This document shows positions 22,087-30,104 of a stretch of 38,539 nucleotides of DNA, piece after piece. Position 1 is the stretch's first letter, and the number at the start of each line of letters is the position of its first letter. Source of the DNA: JBDREC01 sp043820105 [NCBI: Pseudomonadota bacterium] (GTDB lineage: Bacteria > Bdellovibrionota_F > JAHFAK01). The stretch lies in NCBI GenBank assembly GCA_043820105.1, contig JBDREC010000033.1, positions 1 through 38,539 on the forward strand. The letters are read 5' to 3'. The notes beneath the pieces were generated by a model. That model ran no database searches, was not told where the DNA came from, and saw only the letters and a list, made by a program, of their open reading frames with translations. Both the position numbers and the translations under genes were made by a program.

Positions 22087-24744
22087 TTACCTTTTTATTG
22101 ATGCAATTTTATCAGTGGCTTTTTTATAATATTCATCAGTGGGTTCTAGAAGCTCAATAACCTTTTCATATAATTTTAAAGACTCTTCAACATCATCATA
22201 TCTTTCATGTATCATTGCATTGTGATATGTGTTTTGAGCCTCAACTGAAAGTTCTTCTATGAGCTTATTATATTCATTTTTTGCTTCATCATATTCAGGA
22301 TATTCTTTTAGTATTTCACGAATCATTTCCCTTGATTGTATTTTATCTCCATTTTCCCAAAGAGCTAAAGCGTTTTGGAGCTTTGTTTTAAGCTTTGTTT
22401 TTAAGGAGTCTTCATATGATGAAATTACACTATCAATTCTTATTTTAAATGGAGCGTCCTTAATTTCTTTATAGTTACTTAATTTTTTCAGTTCTAAAAT
22501 TGCCTTATAAATTTGGCCAGCTTTGTAGTATTCTTCTGCTAATTTTAATTGTTCTTCTACAAGCTCTTCAAGCTTTGCGTCCTTTAGGATTTTTTGATAT
22601 GACTTGCTTGTGATATTACTAATTATCTTTAGATATTTGGATGCTATTGCATTGTTTTTGTCACTTTTTTGTACTTCCATGAACGTGCTTTCAGCATCTT
22701 TGTAGTTGTTTTGATTATATTGAGCGAGACCTCGTTTTTCTAGCTTATCAATTTTTGCAAGCTGTGCTTTGCGTTTTTCTTCTTCTGCTTTAAGATTTGT
22801 AATTTCATCTTGAATTTCAAGTGCATTCTTTGATTTTTGAAGCATTGTATAAGCTTCTTCACTTTCTGTATCAAGTTTTAATGCTTGATTAAATTTGTCT
22901 GAAGCTTCTTCAAATTTATGGTCATCATAGAATTTTTTGCCTTCTTCCATGATATAATTATAGCGATTTATTTTATCTGTGATTTCGGAACTATCTTGAG
23001 GGATTTTTTGAATTTCCTGTTCAATGGAAACTTGTTTCGCAGCCTTTTTCTTTTGCTGGGAAACGTTAAGGGCAACAGCTAAGCAGCATATTATAAAAAA
23101 ATAAATAAAAAGTTTTCGCCGGGTTAATTGTAGTTTTTTCATCCAGCCCGGGCGAGCGTCCAGGTTATCTTCTGAAATTTCTTCAAGGGAATTATTATTT
23201 ACTGCAAAGCCATCTGAATTCGCGGTAAAAGTGTTAAACTGTAAATACGCAGCCGCAAAATCTATCCTATCTCCATCAACAAGCTTATGTCTTTTTACTT
23301 TTTTACCATTTATTATTGTGCCATTTGTTGATCCAAGATCAATTAGATAAAAGTCTTGGCCATCTTTAATAATTTTTGCATGATTTCTTGAACAGTTTGG
23401 ATCTGTAACGATAATATCATTGTTTTCCATTCTGCCGATAATTGATTCTTCTTTATCAAGAATAAAAGAATCAGCTTCCTTATCATTATAGTATAAGGTT
23501 AACTTCGGAGAAGAATAATCAAATATCGCGGTTTTTGGAGTATTGCTATTTTCAACAGCTGCAATATCATTGTCTAAGTCTTTACTTATTGGTTCTTGTT
23601 GGTCCGTTAATTCTTCAGAATCAGAAAAATCCAGACCAAAAGCTTCAGCTGAAGCTTCTGCGTTTTCACTATCATCAAGGGTTTGATCATCAAGGGTAAT
23701 TAAATCATCTTCTTGTTCTGGTTCTGGGAAAACATCTTGAGATTCATCGAGAAGTTCAGTTTCATCATTATCACCAGCTTTATCTTGCATAAATGATGGC
23801 TCTGCTGTATCTTCATCTTCGATTTTATCATTATCCTGCATAAATGATGTTTCAGCATCATCAGTGGTTTCACTTTCATCATTATCCTGCATGAAAGAGG
23901 GCTCTGCAGAATCTTCTTCGGCTGGCGCTTTATCTATTATAGAGTCATCATCAAGAAATGAAGAATCTGCTTCTTCCATAAAAGACGATTCTTTTTCTGC
24001 TTGAATTTTTGTTTGAAAGGATTCTTCCTTATTATCATCATCATCATCAAATAAACTATCTTCCTTATCCTGAAAACCAATTTTATCTTCTTTTTCACCA
24101 AGGTAATGCTCATCATCCTCTTCATCAAGCAAAAATTCGTCTTCTTCTTGACCAAGTGTAATTATATCCTCATCTTCTTCTTCATCAGTGTTGCTTTCAT
24201 TTATATCAGGAATAATAAGTTCTGTTTTGTTAGAATCATCTTCATCCTTGTCTTCATGTTTTTCAAGCAGAATTGAATTTTCATTATGCTTTTCTTCAAG
24301 AAGTTCGATTTCATCATTTTCTTTTATAGAATCTTCCCCAAGATCATTTACCTCTTCTTGCTGGTCAAAGAGTTCATCAAGGCCAGTATTTTTACCTTCC
24401 ATTATTGATAAATCATTTGAGTCTTTTATATTATCCAAAACATGTTCATCATTTTCTTTATCATCAGGCTTATGTGGAAGGTCATCCTTTTCTAGAATCT
24501 CGCTTGAAGAAACTGCGAATTCTTCATCTATATCAATTATATCTTGTTCTTCGATTATTACATCATCAATTGCTTTATCAATAAGCGAGCCATCTTCCTC
24601 AAGATTAAAAGAGAAAGTATCTTTTTCAGAGGAGGGTTTGTTTTTTACTTGTTCTTTTGGGGACAGTTCTTTTTCATTTTTATCTTCTTCAAGCTCTGCA
24701 ATCATGTCCTCAAAATTATTATTTGAATTATTATCATCAGCCAT
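22087..24744 (-). CDS. FHA-domain protein with long acidic N-terminus, membrane segment and TPR region
   Basis: This is an 885-aa protein. Residues 1 to about 405 are low-complexity and strongly acidic, with a repeated SFMQD motif (about 280-325). A canonical FHA domain at about 410-505 shows IIGRMENNDIIVTDP, CSRNHAKI and DLGSTNGTIING, the phosphothreonine-binding residues. One membrane segment follows (KLFIYFFIICCLAVALNV, about 538-556), then a TPR-rich region to the end. The FHA side is probably cytoplasmic and the TPR side periplasmic. It is the last gene of the TadC-FHA operon, 19 bases after the previous gene. It probably scaffolds a phosphorylation-dependent envelope complex, perhaps the Tad machine; that is inference. 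Confidence 0.85.
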   Translation of the reverse strand: MADDNNSNNNFEDMIAELEEDKNEKELSPKEQVKNKPSSEKDTFSFNLEEDGSLIDKAIDDVIIEEQDIIDIDEEFAVSSSEILEKDDLPHKPDDKENDEHVLDNIKDSNDLSIMEGKNTGLDELFDQQEEVNDLGEDSIKENDEIELLEEKHNENSILLEKHEDKDEDDSNKTELIIPDINESNTDEEEDEDIITLGQEEDEFLLDEEDDEHYLGEKEDKIGFQDKEDSLFDDDDDNKEESFQTKIQAEKESSFMEEADSSFLDDDSIIDKAPAEEDSAEPSFMQDNDESETTDDAETSFMQDNDKIEDEDTAEPSFMQDKAGDNDETELLDESQDVFPEPEQEDDLITLDDQTLDDSENAEASAEAFGLDFSDSEELTDQQEPISKDLDNDIAAVENSNTPKTAIFDYSSPKLTLYYNDKEADSFILDKEESIIGRMENNDIIVTDPNCSRNHAKIIKDGQDFYLIDLGSTNGTIINGKKVKRHKLVDGDRIDFAAAYLQFNTFTANSDGFAVNNNSLEEISEDNLDARPGWMKKLQLTRRKLFIYFFIICCLAVALNVSQQKKKAAKQVSIEQEIQKIPQDSSEITDKINRYNYIMEEGKKFYDDHKFEEASDKFNQALKLDTESEEAYTMLQKSKNALEIQDEITNLKAEEEKRKAQLAKIDKLEKRGLAQYNQNNYKDAESTFMEVQKSDKNNAIASKYLKIISNITSKSYQKILKDAKLEELVEEQLKLAEEYYKAGQIYKAILELKKLSNYKEIKDAPFKIRIDSVISSYEDSLKTKLKTKLQNALALWENGDKIQSREMIREILKEYPEYDEAKNEYNKLIEELSVEAQNTYHNAMIHERYDDVEESLKLYEKVIELLEPTDEYYKKATDKIASIKR
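23770..23960 (-). repeat. coding repeats: SFMQD motifs in the acidic FHA protein
   Basis: Three copies of a roughly 17-22 residue unit, each containing (E/A)(P/T)SFMQD(N/K), follow each other. Two degenerate relatives (SSFMEE, SSFLDD) precede them. The three core copies share the DNA string ATCCTGCATRAA or close variants on the plus strand. Serines and threonines beside acidic residues make them plausible phospho-docking peptides. Confidence 0.7.
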
Positions 24745-24763
24745 TTTATTTCAATTAAATCCT

Positions 24764-25756
24764 TTAATAAGTTTGTGCGGTTATTTTTTCTAATTCTTCC
24801 AGTGCAGATTTTGCTCTTTTATATAAAGGGTGTTTTTGGTCAGGAATAAGATCAATAACTTGTGAAAAATATTCTTTAGCATCTTGATAATAGCGATTGT
24901 TAAATGATCTTTCACCTTTTGATAAAAGTGTTTTGCCAATTTCATTCATTTCGTTTGTCCATGCTTCTTGTTTCATATGGCTTTTACTGTGATTTGGGTT
25001 ATGTGAAATAATAACTTTTAAAAGCTCTAACGCTTGAAAATAATTACCAGCGTCATGCATAATCACAGCTTTTGCATAAAGTTCTTTTAAGCTAACATTT
25101 TGTCCTTCAAAGGTAAAGCTTTGGGAGGTTTCCTTTGAGTTTAACTTGCTAAGCTTACTTTTTTGGGTTTCTTTAATTGCGGATGGTTTGTTTGTCTGTT
25201 CTTGAGTCTCAGAGATGCTTGTATCTGTCTGAACAGCGGTACTCTTTTTATTTAATATGCCTGATTTAGATAAAAACAATGATCCGAGGACCAGGGCTGA
25301 TACTCCATAAATTATAATTCTTTTCCTGGTTGCGGGGTTCATTTTTTTTGAAGAAGATCCCATTGCAAGATCAGCGCCCGCTGAAATTCCTGCCGCTTGA
25401 TCACCATTAATGCTTGTTCCAAGGATTTGAGCTTGCGTATCTGTTCCTTGGCTTTGTTTTATTCTAACTTGATAATACTCTATTACTGTTTCCCCTATAA
25501 AAACTTTATCTCTTGATTTTAAGGGGGTTTTTCTAACTTTATTTTTATTTACATGAATGCCGTTTCTTGAGCCAAGATCTTCAATATCATAACCTTGTGC
25601 TGTTTTAACAAACCTTGCATGCTGTCTGGAAATGTTTTGTTCGTTAATAAAAAGACTACATTCTTCAGAACGACCAATGGTAATAGCTTCGCCTTTAAGT
25701 TTTAACTGTTTACCCTTTAAATGGCCTTTTATTATTTTTATTCTATGTTCTATCAT
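24764..25756 (-). CDS. FHA-domain membrane protein with TPR-like C-terminus
   Basis: The 330-aa product starts with an FHA domain (residues 1 to about 95; ITIGRSEECSLFI, ISRQHARF and DLGSRNGIHVN are the phosphopeptide-binding loops). A Gly/Ser/Ala-rich linker and one membrane segment follow (IIIYGVSALVLGSLFLS, about 148-164). A Ser/Thr/Lys-rich spacer and helical TPR-like repeats make up about 215-325, including YFQALELLKVIISHNPNHS and YYQDAKEYFSQVIDLIPDQ. The topology resembles the larger FHA protein downstream, but without the acidic arm. It lies 19 bases after the sensor-like FHA gene in one operon. No kinase, phosphatase or enzyme domain is visible. Its partner is probably a Thr-phosphorylated protein made elsewhere. 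Confidence 0.85.
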   Translation of the reverse strand: MIEHRIKIIKGHLKGKQLKLKGEAITIGRSEECSLFINEQNISRQHARFVKTAQGYDIEDLGSRNGIHVNKNKVRKTPLKSRDKVFIGETVIEYYQVRIKQSQGTDTQAQILGTSINGDQAAGISAGADLAMGSSSKKMNPATRKRIIIYGVSALVLGSLFLSKSGILNKKSTAVQTDTSISETQEQTNKPSAIKETQKSKLSKLNSKETSQSFTFEGQNVSLKELYAKAVIMHDAGNYFQALELLKVIISHNPNHSKSHMKQEAWTNEMNEIGKTLLSKGERSFNNRYYQDAKEYFSQVIDLIPDQKHPLYKRAKSALEELEKITAQTY

Positions 25757-25775
25757 AATTTAATATCTTTACATT

Positions 25776-27332
25776 TTACTCTTGTGAAAACAACAATATT
25801 TTTGCAATTATTTGTCCAAAGCTTTCTTTGATTGCCAATGATTGTATTTTAATTATTGACCCAGGTCCTCCAAATTCAAGCTCATCAGGAGCTGGTTCAT
25901 CAATATTATCAGCAATTAATTCGAATTGGCTTTTTAATATATCCAATATTTCAGAGTTTTCAATGGTGTCAAAGACATCATCACCCTTTCCACCATTGCC
26001 TGGTAGCTTTAAAAGAGTAAGGGCTGAGTGATTTGTTAATAGGATAGTATTATTAGGATCCAAAATTATTAAGCCATCTTTACAGTAGTTTATGATTGTT
26101 TCCCATTCAGAGCTCTCATAAAAATTCTGCGAGCCTAATGATGAAGATGATAAGCTTGGTTCTGACCCACTTGCTGAGGCAGCTTGCGATGCGGCTTTTT
26201 CAATGGCCCTGTTCGCACTTTCAATTAATGAACTAAGTTCAGAGAATCCAAGTTTTTCAGAGGCAGATGATTTTAGCCCCTTTATAACATCTTCAATTTC
26301 ATTTCTAGCTCTTCTGATTGGAAAGACTGTAAAGAAATAAATTCCAAGAAATATAATAAGTGCTGGAATAAGCCCAATAACAAAACCCTCTTTTTGGATT
26401 TCTTTCCTGTTCATATGATTATTAATTATTTCCAGGGGATAATAAACAATTTTTGCAATTCCTATTGTTCGGAACTTTGTGTTTTGTTCATCCCATACTT
26501 TGATAGGTGTTGAAAGAATAAAGCTAGAATCTGTATTTAGGTTTTTTAAAAAAGTATCCAGATTCTGATAGTCAGGAAAATCATCAACTAGCTTATCTTG
26601 ATATAGGGCTTCTTTTGAAATGGCATCTGTTATGGTTTGACCAAAACTTGCAGAAGGAGCCCTTATTCTAAGTCTTGTGTCTGCAATGTAGGCTTCTTTA
26701 ACTCCTTGTTCTTGTTTAATGGTGGCTACATCCAAAAGTATGTCATTATGGTTCATAAGAGGAGTTTGATTTTTTTGAGCCAGATATTTAGCTATTATTT
26801 GAGCACGCTTATGAGTTTCAATAAATAATTCCCTGGTCCCCTTTTTTATCAGATAATCAGTAATAAATGAATGGGTAAATAGAATGTAAAGACCAATTAG
26901 AATAGCTGTTTTATATTTCCAATCAAGGATATTAACCCTGGATAAAATTTCTTTTAATGATTTTTTTTCTTCTATGATTTCCTCTTCTGCTTCACCATTT
27001 CCTGACATTTCAAAACCATCTTCAGAGCTTCCAGTTCCAGCTTGTCTAAGGTCAACAATTTTAAAAATATATTCACCAATTATGATTTTATCATTTTCTG
27101 CTAATACTCTTTCATTGATTTTTTCACCATTAACTAAAGTACCATTAGAGCTTTGATTATCAATAACTGAAATTATGCCGGCTTCATTTTTTATTATTGC
27201 ATGTTTTCTGGAAACCCTAACAGAATCCAATGCTATGTCATTTTCTGCAGTTCTTCCAATTGAAATTTGATCCTTAGTGATATTAAATTCTTTGATTGAA
27301 GTGCTTCCAGATACAACTATAAGTTTGGCCAT
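25776..27332 (-). CDS. FHA-sensor protein: FHA, two membrane segments, extracytoplasmic domain, HAMP-like and PAS-like regions
   Basis: The 518-aa product has an FHA domain (1 to about 95; ISIGRTAENDIALD, VSRKHAII, QSSNGTLVNG) and a first membrane segment at about 138-158. An extracytoplasmic domain of about 145 residues follows, resembling a double-Cache-type fold by length and layout. A second membrane segment is near 310-332, then a HAMP-like helix (FPIRRARNEIEDVIKGL) and a PAS-like domain (about 405-470; DGLIILDPNNTILLTNHSAL). It ends without a histidine kinase, GGDEF or other output domain. It abuts the TadC-like gene, whose last codons hold its GGAGGG Shine-Dalgarno. It looks like a receptor whose output is protein-protein contact through FHA. 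The domain calls other than FHA are by eye. Confidence 0.82.
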   Translation of the reverse strand: MAKLIVVSGSTSIKEFNITKDQISIGRTAENDIALDSVRVSRKHAIIKNEAGIISVIDNQSSNGTLVNGEKINERVLAENDKIIIGEYIFKIVDLRQAGTGSSEDGFEMSGNGEAEEEIIEEKKSLKEILSRVNILDWKYKTAILIGLYILFTHSFITDYLIKKGTRELFIETHKRAQIIAKYLAQKNQTPLMNHNDILLDVATIKQEQGVKEAYIADTRLRIRAPSASFGQTITDAISKEALYQDKLVDDFPDYQNLDTFLKNLNTDSSFILSTPIKVWDEQNTKFRTIGIAKIVYYPLEIINNHMNRKEIQKEGFVIGLIPALIIFLGIYFFTVFPIRRARNEIEDVIKGLKSSASEKLGFSELSSLIESANRAIEKAASQAASASGSEPSLSSSSLGSQNFYESSEWETIINYCKDGLIILDPNNTILLTNHSALTLLKLPGNGGKGDDVFDTIENSEILDILKSQFELIADNIDEPAPDELEFGGPGSIIKIQSLAIKESFGQIIAKILLFSQE

Positions 27333-28247
27333 TTATAGCCCTCCCATATAAAAATATCTGAGAATCATTGGTCCAAAAATAACGATTGCTATTGTTGGTA
27401 AAATTAGAAGAATCATTGGTATAAGAATTTTTTGTGAAGCTTCTGCTCCTTTTTTTTCTGCTTTTTGAAAGCGCTGTGTTCTTAAAAGCTCAGATTGAGC
27501 CCTTAGGACAGGCCCAATTGATGCACCTAGCTCATCTGCTTGAATTAGTACAGTTGTAAGAGAAGAAAATTCAGATAAATGAATTCGTTGTGCCATGTTT
27601 CCAAGGGCATCTGATCTGTTTGTTCCAAGTTTGATTTCCTTTAACATGGCTTGAAATTCATCAACTAGTGGATTATCTTTAGATTTCTGTATGATTCTCG
27701 TAATTGCTGCAATGAAATCAAGGCCAGCTTCAACAGATAGAGTTAATAAATCCATAAAATATGGCAAAGTTCTAAAAATGATTTTATGTCTTTTTTTCTT
27801 TATTCCACTTATCCAAATATTTGGAACAAACCATCCAATAATTGTGATTAGAATAATTTTGCCATAAGGGATTTCAGCGCCACTTGTTCCAAAATAAAAA
27901 GAAGATGCGCCTAAAGCAAATAGCACTGTAACACATTTAAAGCTTATGAATTCATTGGGATCTAATTGGTCACTCATTCCAGCTGAAATAAGAATTTTTT
28001 TTCTTTTTGCTCTATATTTATCAACCTTTAATGCCATTATTGATGGTAAAAATAGTGGAAATAATATAGCTGCATATTTTAATAGTGAATATCTATATTC
28101 CTTTTTGCCAGTATCAACTCCCAGTCGCTGTTGGGCAAGAATCTTTGCCTCATCTGGCATTAGGTAAAATGATACTATAAAAATTCCAAAAAAGATTAAA
28201 ACAAGAGCAAAATATTCACTAAAAACAATATCTAATAATAATTCCAC
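27333..28247 (-). CDS. tadC: TadC-like type II/IV secretion inner-membrane protein (T2SS F family)
   Basis: This platform protein of Tad pilus assembly is homologous to GspF/PilC. With the GTG at 28247 it has 304 aa. Hydrophobic segments lie near the N-terminus, at mid-protein (two, about 100-145) and at the C-terminal end (ILIPMILLILPTIAIVIFG). The conserved T2SSF core includes LPYFMDLLTLSVEAGLDFIA, ALGNMAQRI and LIQADELGASIGPVLRAQS. An upstream TTG (28307) is in frame, but it falls inside a -35 box, and the GTG has the Shine-Dalgarno AAGGAAAG; I therefore prefer the GTG. It heads the operon with three FHA genes. TadA, TadB and the secretin are not in the window, though a Flp pilin is at 4256-4468. 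Confidence 0.88.
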   Translation of the reverse strand: MELLLDIVFSEYFALVLIFFGIFIVSFYLMPDEAKILAQQRLGVDTGKKEYRYSLLKYAAILFPLFLPSIMALKVDKYRAKRKKILISAGMSDQLDPNEFISFKCVTVLFALGASSFYFGTSGAEIPYGKIILITIIGWFVPNIWISGIKKKRHKIIFRTLPYFMDLLTLSVEAGLDFIAAITRIIQKSKDNPLVDEFQAMLKEIKLGTNRSDALGNMAQRIHLSEFSSLTTVLIQADELGASIGPVLRAQSELLRTQRFQKAEKKGAEASQKILIPMILLILPTIAIVIFGPMILRYFYMGGL

Positions 28248-28278
28248 GATCTTTCCTTTTAATAAAAAAAGCTGAATA

Positions 28279-28307
28279 ATTTTACTTAAATAAGGTGATG
28301 GAGTCAA
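28279..28307 (-). promoter_or_regulatory. sigma-70-type promoter for the tadC-FHA operon
   Basis: TTGACT (28302-28307) and TAAAAT (28279-28284) on the minus strand are 17 bases apart. The start would be near 28272, with a 25-base leader to the GTG at 28247. This site decides against a TTG start at 28307. Confidence 0.6.
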
Positions 28308-28319
28308 TATATAAGTTTT

Positions 28320-28367
28320 TAGTGGTAAGTGGTAAGTGGTAAGTGGTAAGTAGTAAGTGGTAAGTGG
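28320..28367. repeat. GGTAAGT tandem repeat, single arm (family B)
   Basis: Seven units of AGTGGTA / AGTAGTA-type sequence run in one orientation between the tRNA terminator and the tadC promoter. No inverted partner arm is present, unlike 9409-9507 and 12404-12474. Confidence 0.8.
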
Positions 28368-28378
28368 AGATTAGAGGA

Positions 28379-28404
28379 TAAATTTTGTCTGACGACAAAA
28401 TTTA
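28379..28404 (-). terminator. hairpin terminator of the tRNA gene
   Basis: TAAATTTTGTC-TGAC-GACAAAATTTA is a perfect 11-bp stem with a 4-base loop, starting directly after the tRNA discriminator base. It lacks a strong T-run but is well placed to end the tRNA transcript before tadC. Confidence 0.6.
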
Positions 28405-28478
28405 TGGCTCCTCAGGGACTCGAACCCCGGACGCTACGGATATGAGCCGTATGCTCTAACCACCTGAGCTAAGGAGCC
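28405..28478 (-). tRNA. tRNA with anticodon CAU, probably tRNA-Met (elongator)
   Basis: The minus strand gives a full cloverleaf. The acceptor stem pairs GGCTCCT with AGGAGCC, the D-loop is AGCTCAGGTGGTTAGAGC, the anticodon stem-loop is ATACGG-CTCATAT-CCGTAG with anticodon CAT, and the T-arm is CCGGGGTTCGAGTCCCTGA. The discriminator is A (28405) and no CCA is encoded. Elongator Met is the default reading. A TilS-modified tRNA-Ile2 also carries CAU and begins similarly, so the charge identity is not certain. It is not an initiator, since the acceptor stem is fully paired. Confidence 0.93.
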
Positions 28479-28511
28479 ATGCTTTGTATTATTACATCTT
28501 ACGATTGGCGG

Positions 28512-28540
28512 AAATTAGAAAAAAAATATTTATATGTCAA
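28512..28540 (-). promoter_or_regulatory. possible promoter of the tRNA gene
   Basis: A perfect TTGACA (28535-28540, minus strand) is followed after 17 bases by TAATTT (28512-28517), a poor -10. The start would be near 28505, about 27 bases before the mature tRNA 5' end. Confidence 0.4.
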
Positions 28541-28861
28541 TAAGATTTCGTGAGGCTAAAGCTTGAAGATATTGGAATGCTTGTGTATTAATTGGGCTAT
28601 ATTTTTTCTTTTTGGAAAATAGTGCTGTTTTAGTGGCGAAAAAATTCCTAATATTTAATAGGATTAATGCGTTTTCTAAGCAGGCCCCAAAAAGTACATT
28701 GATTACGTGTGTTTAAGTTTTTTATAATAGCTGGCACAATTAATGCAATAGTATACTATTATGATTATAGATTCAGCAAATATAAGCAAAAAAATAGCAG
28801 CAAGCTTGCTTATGATGTTGAATGATGATATAATATTAATTAAATAGTTGGGGTAACTTAA
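28541..28861. other. gene-free stretch upstream of the lytic transglycosylase
   Basis: No coding sequence or RNA fold is convincing here. Features seen are an imperfect dyad ATTCCTAAT...ATAGGATTAAT (about 28645-28668), the sigma-54-type promoter at 28731-28748 and a dyad ATAGTATACTAT (28748-28759) at the expected transcription start. Confidence 0.5.
28731..28748 (+). promoter_or_regulatory. sigma-54-type promoter for the lytic transglycosylase gene
   Basis: CTGGCACAATTAATGCAA has GG (28733-28734) and GC (28745-28746) exactly 10 bases apart and a perfect TGGCAC -24 element. The start would be near 28758, giving a leader of about 104 bases. A TTTATAAT sigma-70-like box also lies just upstream (28720-28727). 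Confidence 0.6.
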
Positions 28862-30076
28862 GTGGTTGAAATAATACTGAAAAAAACATTTAAAATCTTA
28901 ATTCTGATGCAATTGTTATTTACCTTTGCCAGTGCAGATGAATTTGCATCTTTGCTTGATGATCCAACCTATCCATATAATCTGAATTTAACAGGGTATT
29001 ATGGAAGAATGACTTTTTCAGTTCCCTATGAACTTAAAGATAGAGTAAACTTTTGGATTAATATTTACACCAGATATTATGCCTGGCAATCAGTATTACA
29101 TGATACCAAATATCCTGATATAGCTTATATTGTTGTTGATAATAGAGATAGTAAACAGAATAAATCAGCCGTTAAAAATCATTATAATAAAATATTACTA
29201 AGCTTGCATAAAAATAAATATCCAAATACAATTGAAGAAAGACGAATTTATAATCTTTTTGCAAATGTTTTTGAAAAGAATAAATTTCTAAATGCAAGTA
29301 AAAGATTAAGATATCAAGATGGTATGAGAAATAGTTTTTACAAGGGCCTTGTAAGAAGCGGAAAGTACCTCGAAATGATGGAAAAAGTTTTTATAGCGAA
29401 TAAAATACCTGTTGAATTAACAAGAATTGCCTTTGTTGAATCAATGTTTAATACAAATGCATATTCAACAGCTCAAGCAGTTGGAATTTGGCAATTTATG
29501 GAGGCAACTGGACAGCAATTCATGACAATCAATTCATTAGTTGATGAAAGAAAAGATCCATTTATTTCTACAGTTGGCGCTGCAAAGTTATTAAAAGCGA
29601 ATTTTAAAACATTAAAAAACTGGGAACTGGCTGTAACTGCATATAATCATGGCGCTTCTGGTTTAAAAAAAGCATGTGATAAATATTATACAAAATCCTT
29701 ATCTCATTTAATAAATAATTACAAAGGCAACACTTTTGGCTTTGCTTCAAAGAATTTTTATTCATCTTTTTTAGCAGCACTAATTGTTGAAAGAAACGCC
29801 AATTTCTATTTTGGTAAAGTTAATAGATTAGCACCAGAAAAATATGAAATTTTGGAAATTAAAGATAAAATATTTTTAAGCTCAATTCTTAAAAAGACTG
29901 GGCAACATTTGAATAATATTAAAAACTTAAATCCTGCTCTAAAAAGAACTGTTTTAAGTTCTGCAAAACCAATTCCAAAAGGTTACAGATTAAGATTGCC
30001 TCATGGTACAAAAAGCGTGGAAGTTGCAAGTAATTTTGGAAATGAAGTTGAGTTGAAAACTTTTAATTTGCAGTAA
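28862..30076 (+). CDS. mltD: membrane-bound lytic murein transglycosylase (MltD/Slt-like)
   Basis: This 404-aa exported enzyme would cleave the glycan backbone of peptidoglycan. An N-terminal signal segment (KKTFKILILMQLLFTFASA) precedes a family-specific N-domain. The lysozyme-like SLT domain lies at about 170-290, with catalytic glutamate in IAFVESMFNTNAYS (about residue 190), AVGIWQFMEATG and LAVTAYNHGASGL. The C-terminal part (NIKNLNPALKR... IPKGYRLRLP) looks like one LysM-type repeat. Translation starts at a GTG with GGGG upstream at about 11 bases, a weak site. The sigma-54-type promoter upstream links it to the pilin gene; transglycosylases often open the wall for pilus or secretion machines. 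That link is inference. Confidence 0.9.
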   Translation: MVEIILKKTFKILILMQLLFTFASADEFASLLDDPTYPYNLNLTGYYGRMTFSVPYELKDRVNFWINIYTRYYAWQSVLHDTKYPDIAYIVVDNRDSKQNKSAVKNHYNKILLSLHKNKYPNTIEERRIYNLFANVFEKNKFLNASKRLRYQDGMRNSFYKGLVRSGKYLEMMEKVFIANKIPVELTRIAFVESMFNTNAYSTAQAVGIWQFMEATGQQFMTINSLVDERKDPFISTVGAAKLLKANFKTLKNWELAVTAYNHGASGLKKACDKYYTKSLSHLINNYKGNTFGFASKNFYSSFLAALIVERNANFYFGKVNRLAPEKYEILEIKDKIFLSSILKKTGQHLNNIKNLNPALKRTVLSSAKPIPKGYRLRLPHGTKSVEVASNFGNEVELKTFNLQ

Positions 30077-30077
30077 A

Positions 30078-30101
30078 GAAAACAAGAGCGCAAGAGAAGA
30101 A
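30078..30101. repeat. AACAAGAGCGCAAGAG repeat (family C), short copy
   Basis: It lies in the 28-base gap between the convergent stop codons of the transglycosylase and malic enzyme genes. It is one unit of the family seen at 13411, 15431 and 36766. Confidence 0.65.
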
Positions 30102-30104
30102 AGT

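Noticed and set aside
24188-24793. Long plus-strand open frame rich in Ser (201 codons)
   Set aside because: It is the antisense of the acidic Asp/Glu region of the FHA protein; GAA/GAT codons read as serine-rich sequence on the other strand. It has no ribosome site and no domain.
28248-28307. N-terminal extension of the TadC-like protein starting at a TTG (28307)
   Set aside because: The TTG is the first codon of a TTGACT -35 box with a TAAAAT -10 box 17 bases on, and only the GTG at 28247 has a Shine-Dalgarno.
28320-28367. GGTAAGT tandem run considered as a CRISPR array
   Set aside because: The units are about 7 bases long, contiguous and without spacers; no cas gene is in the window.
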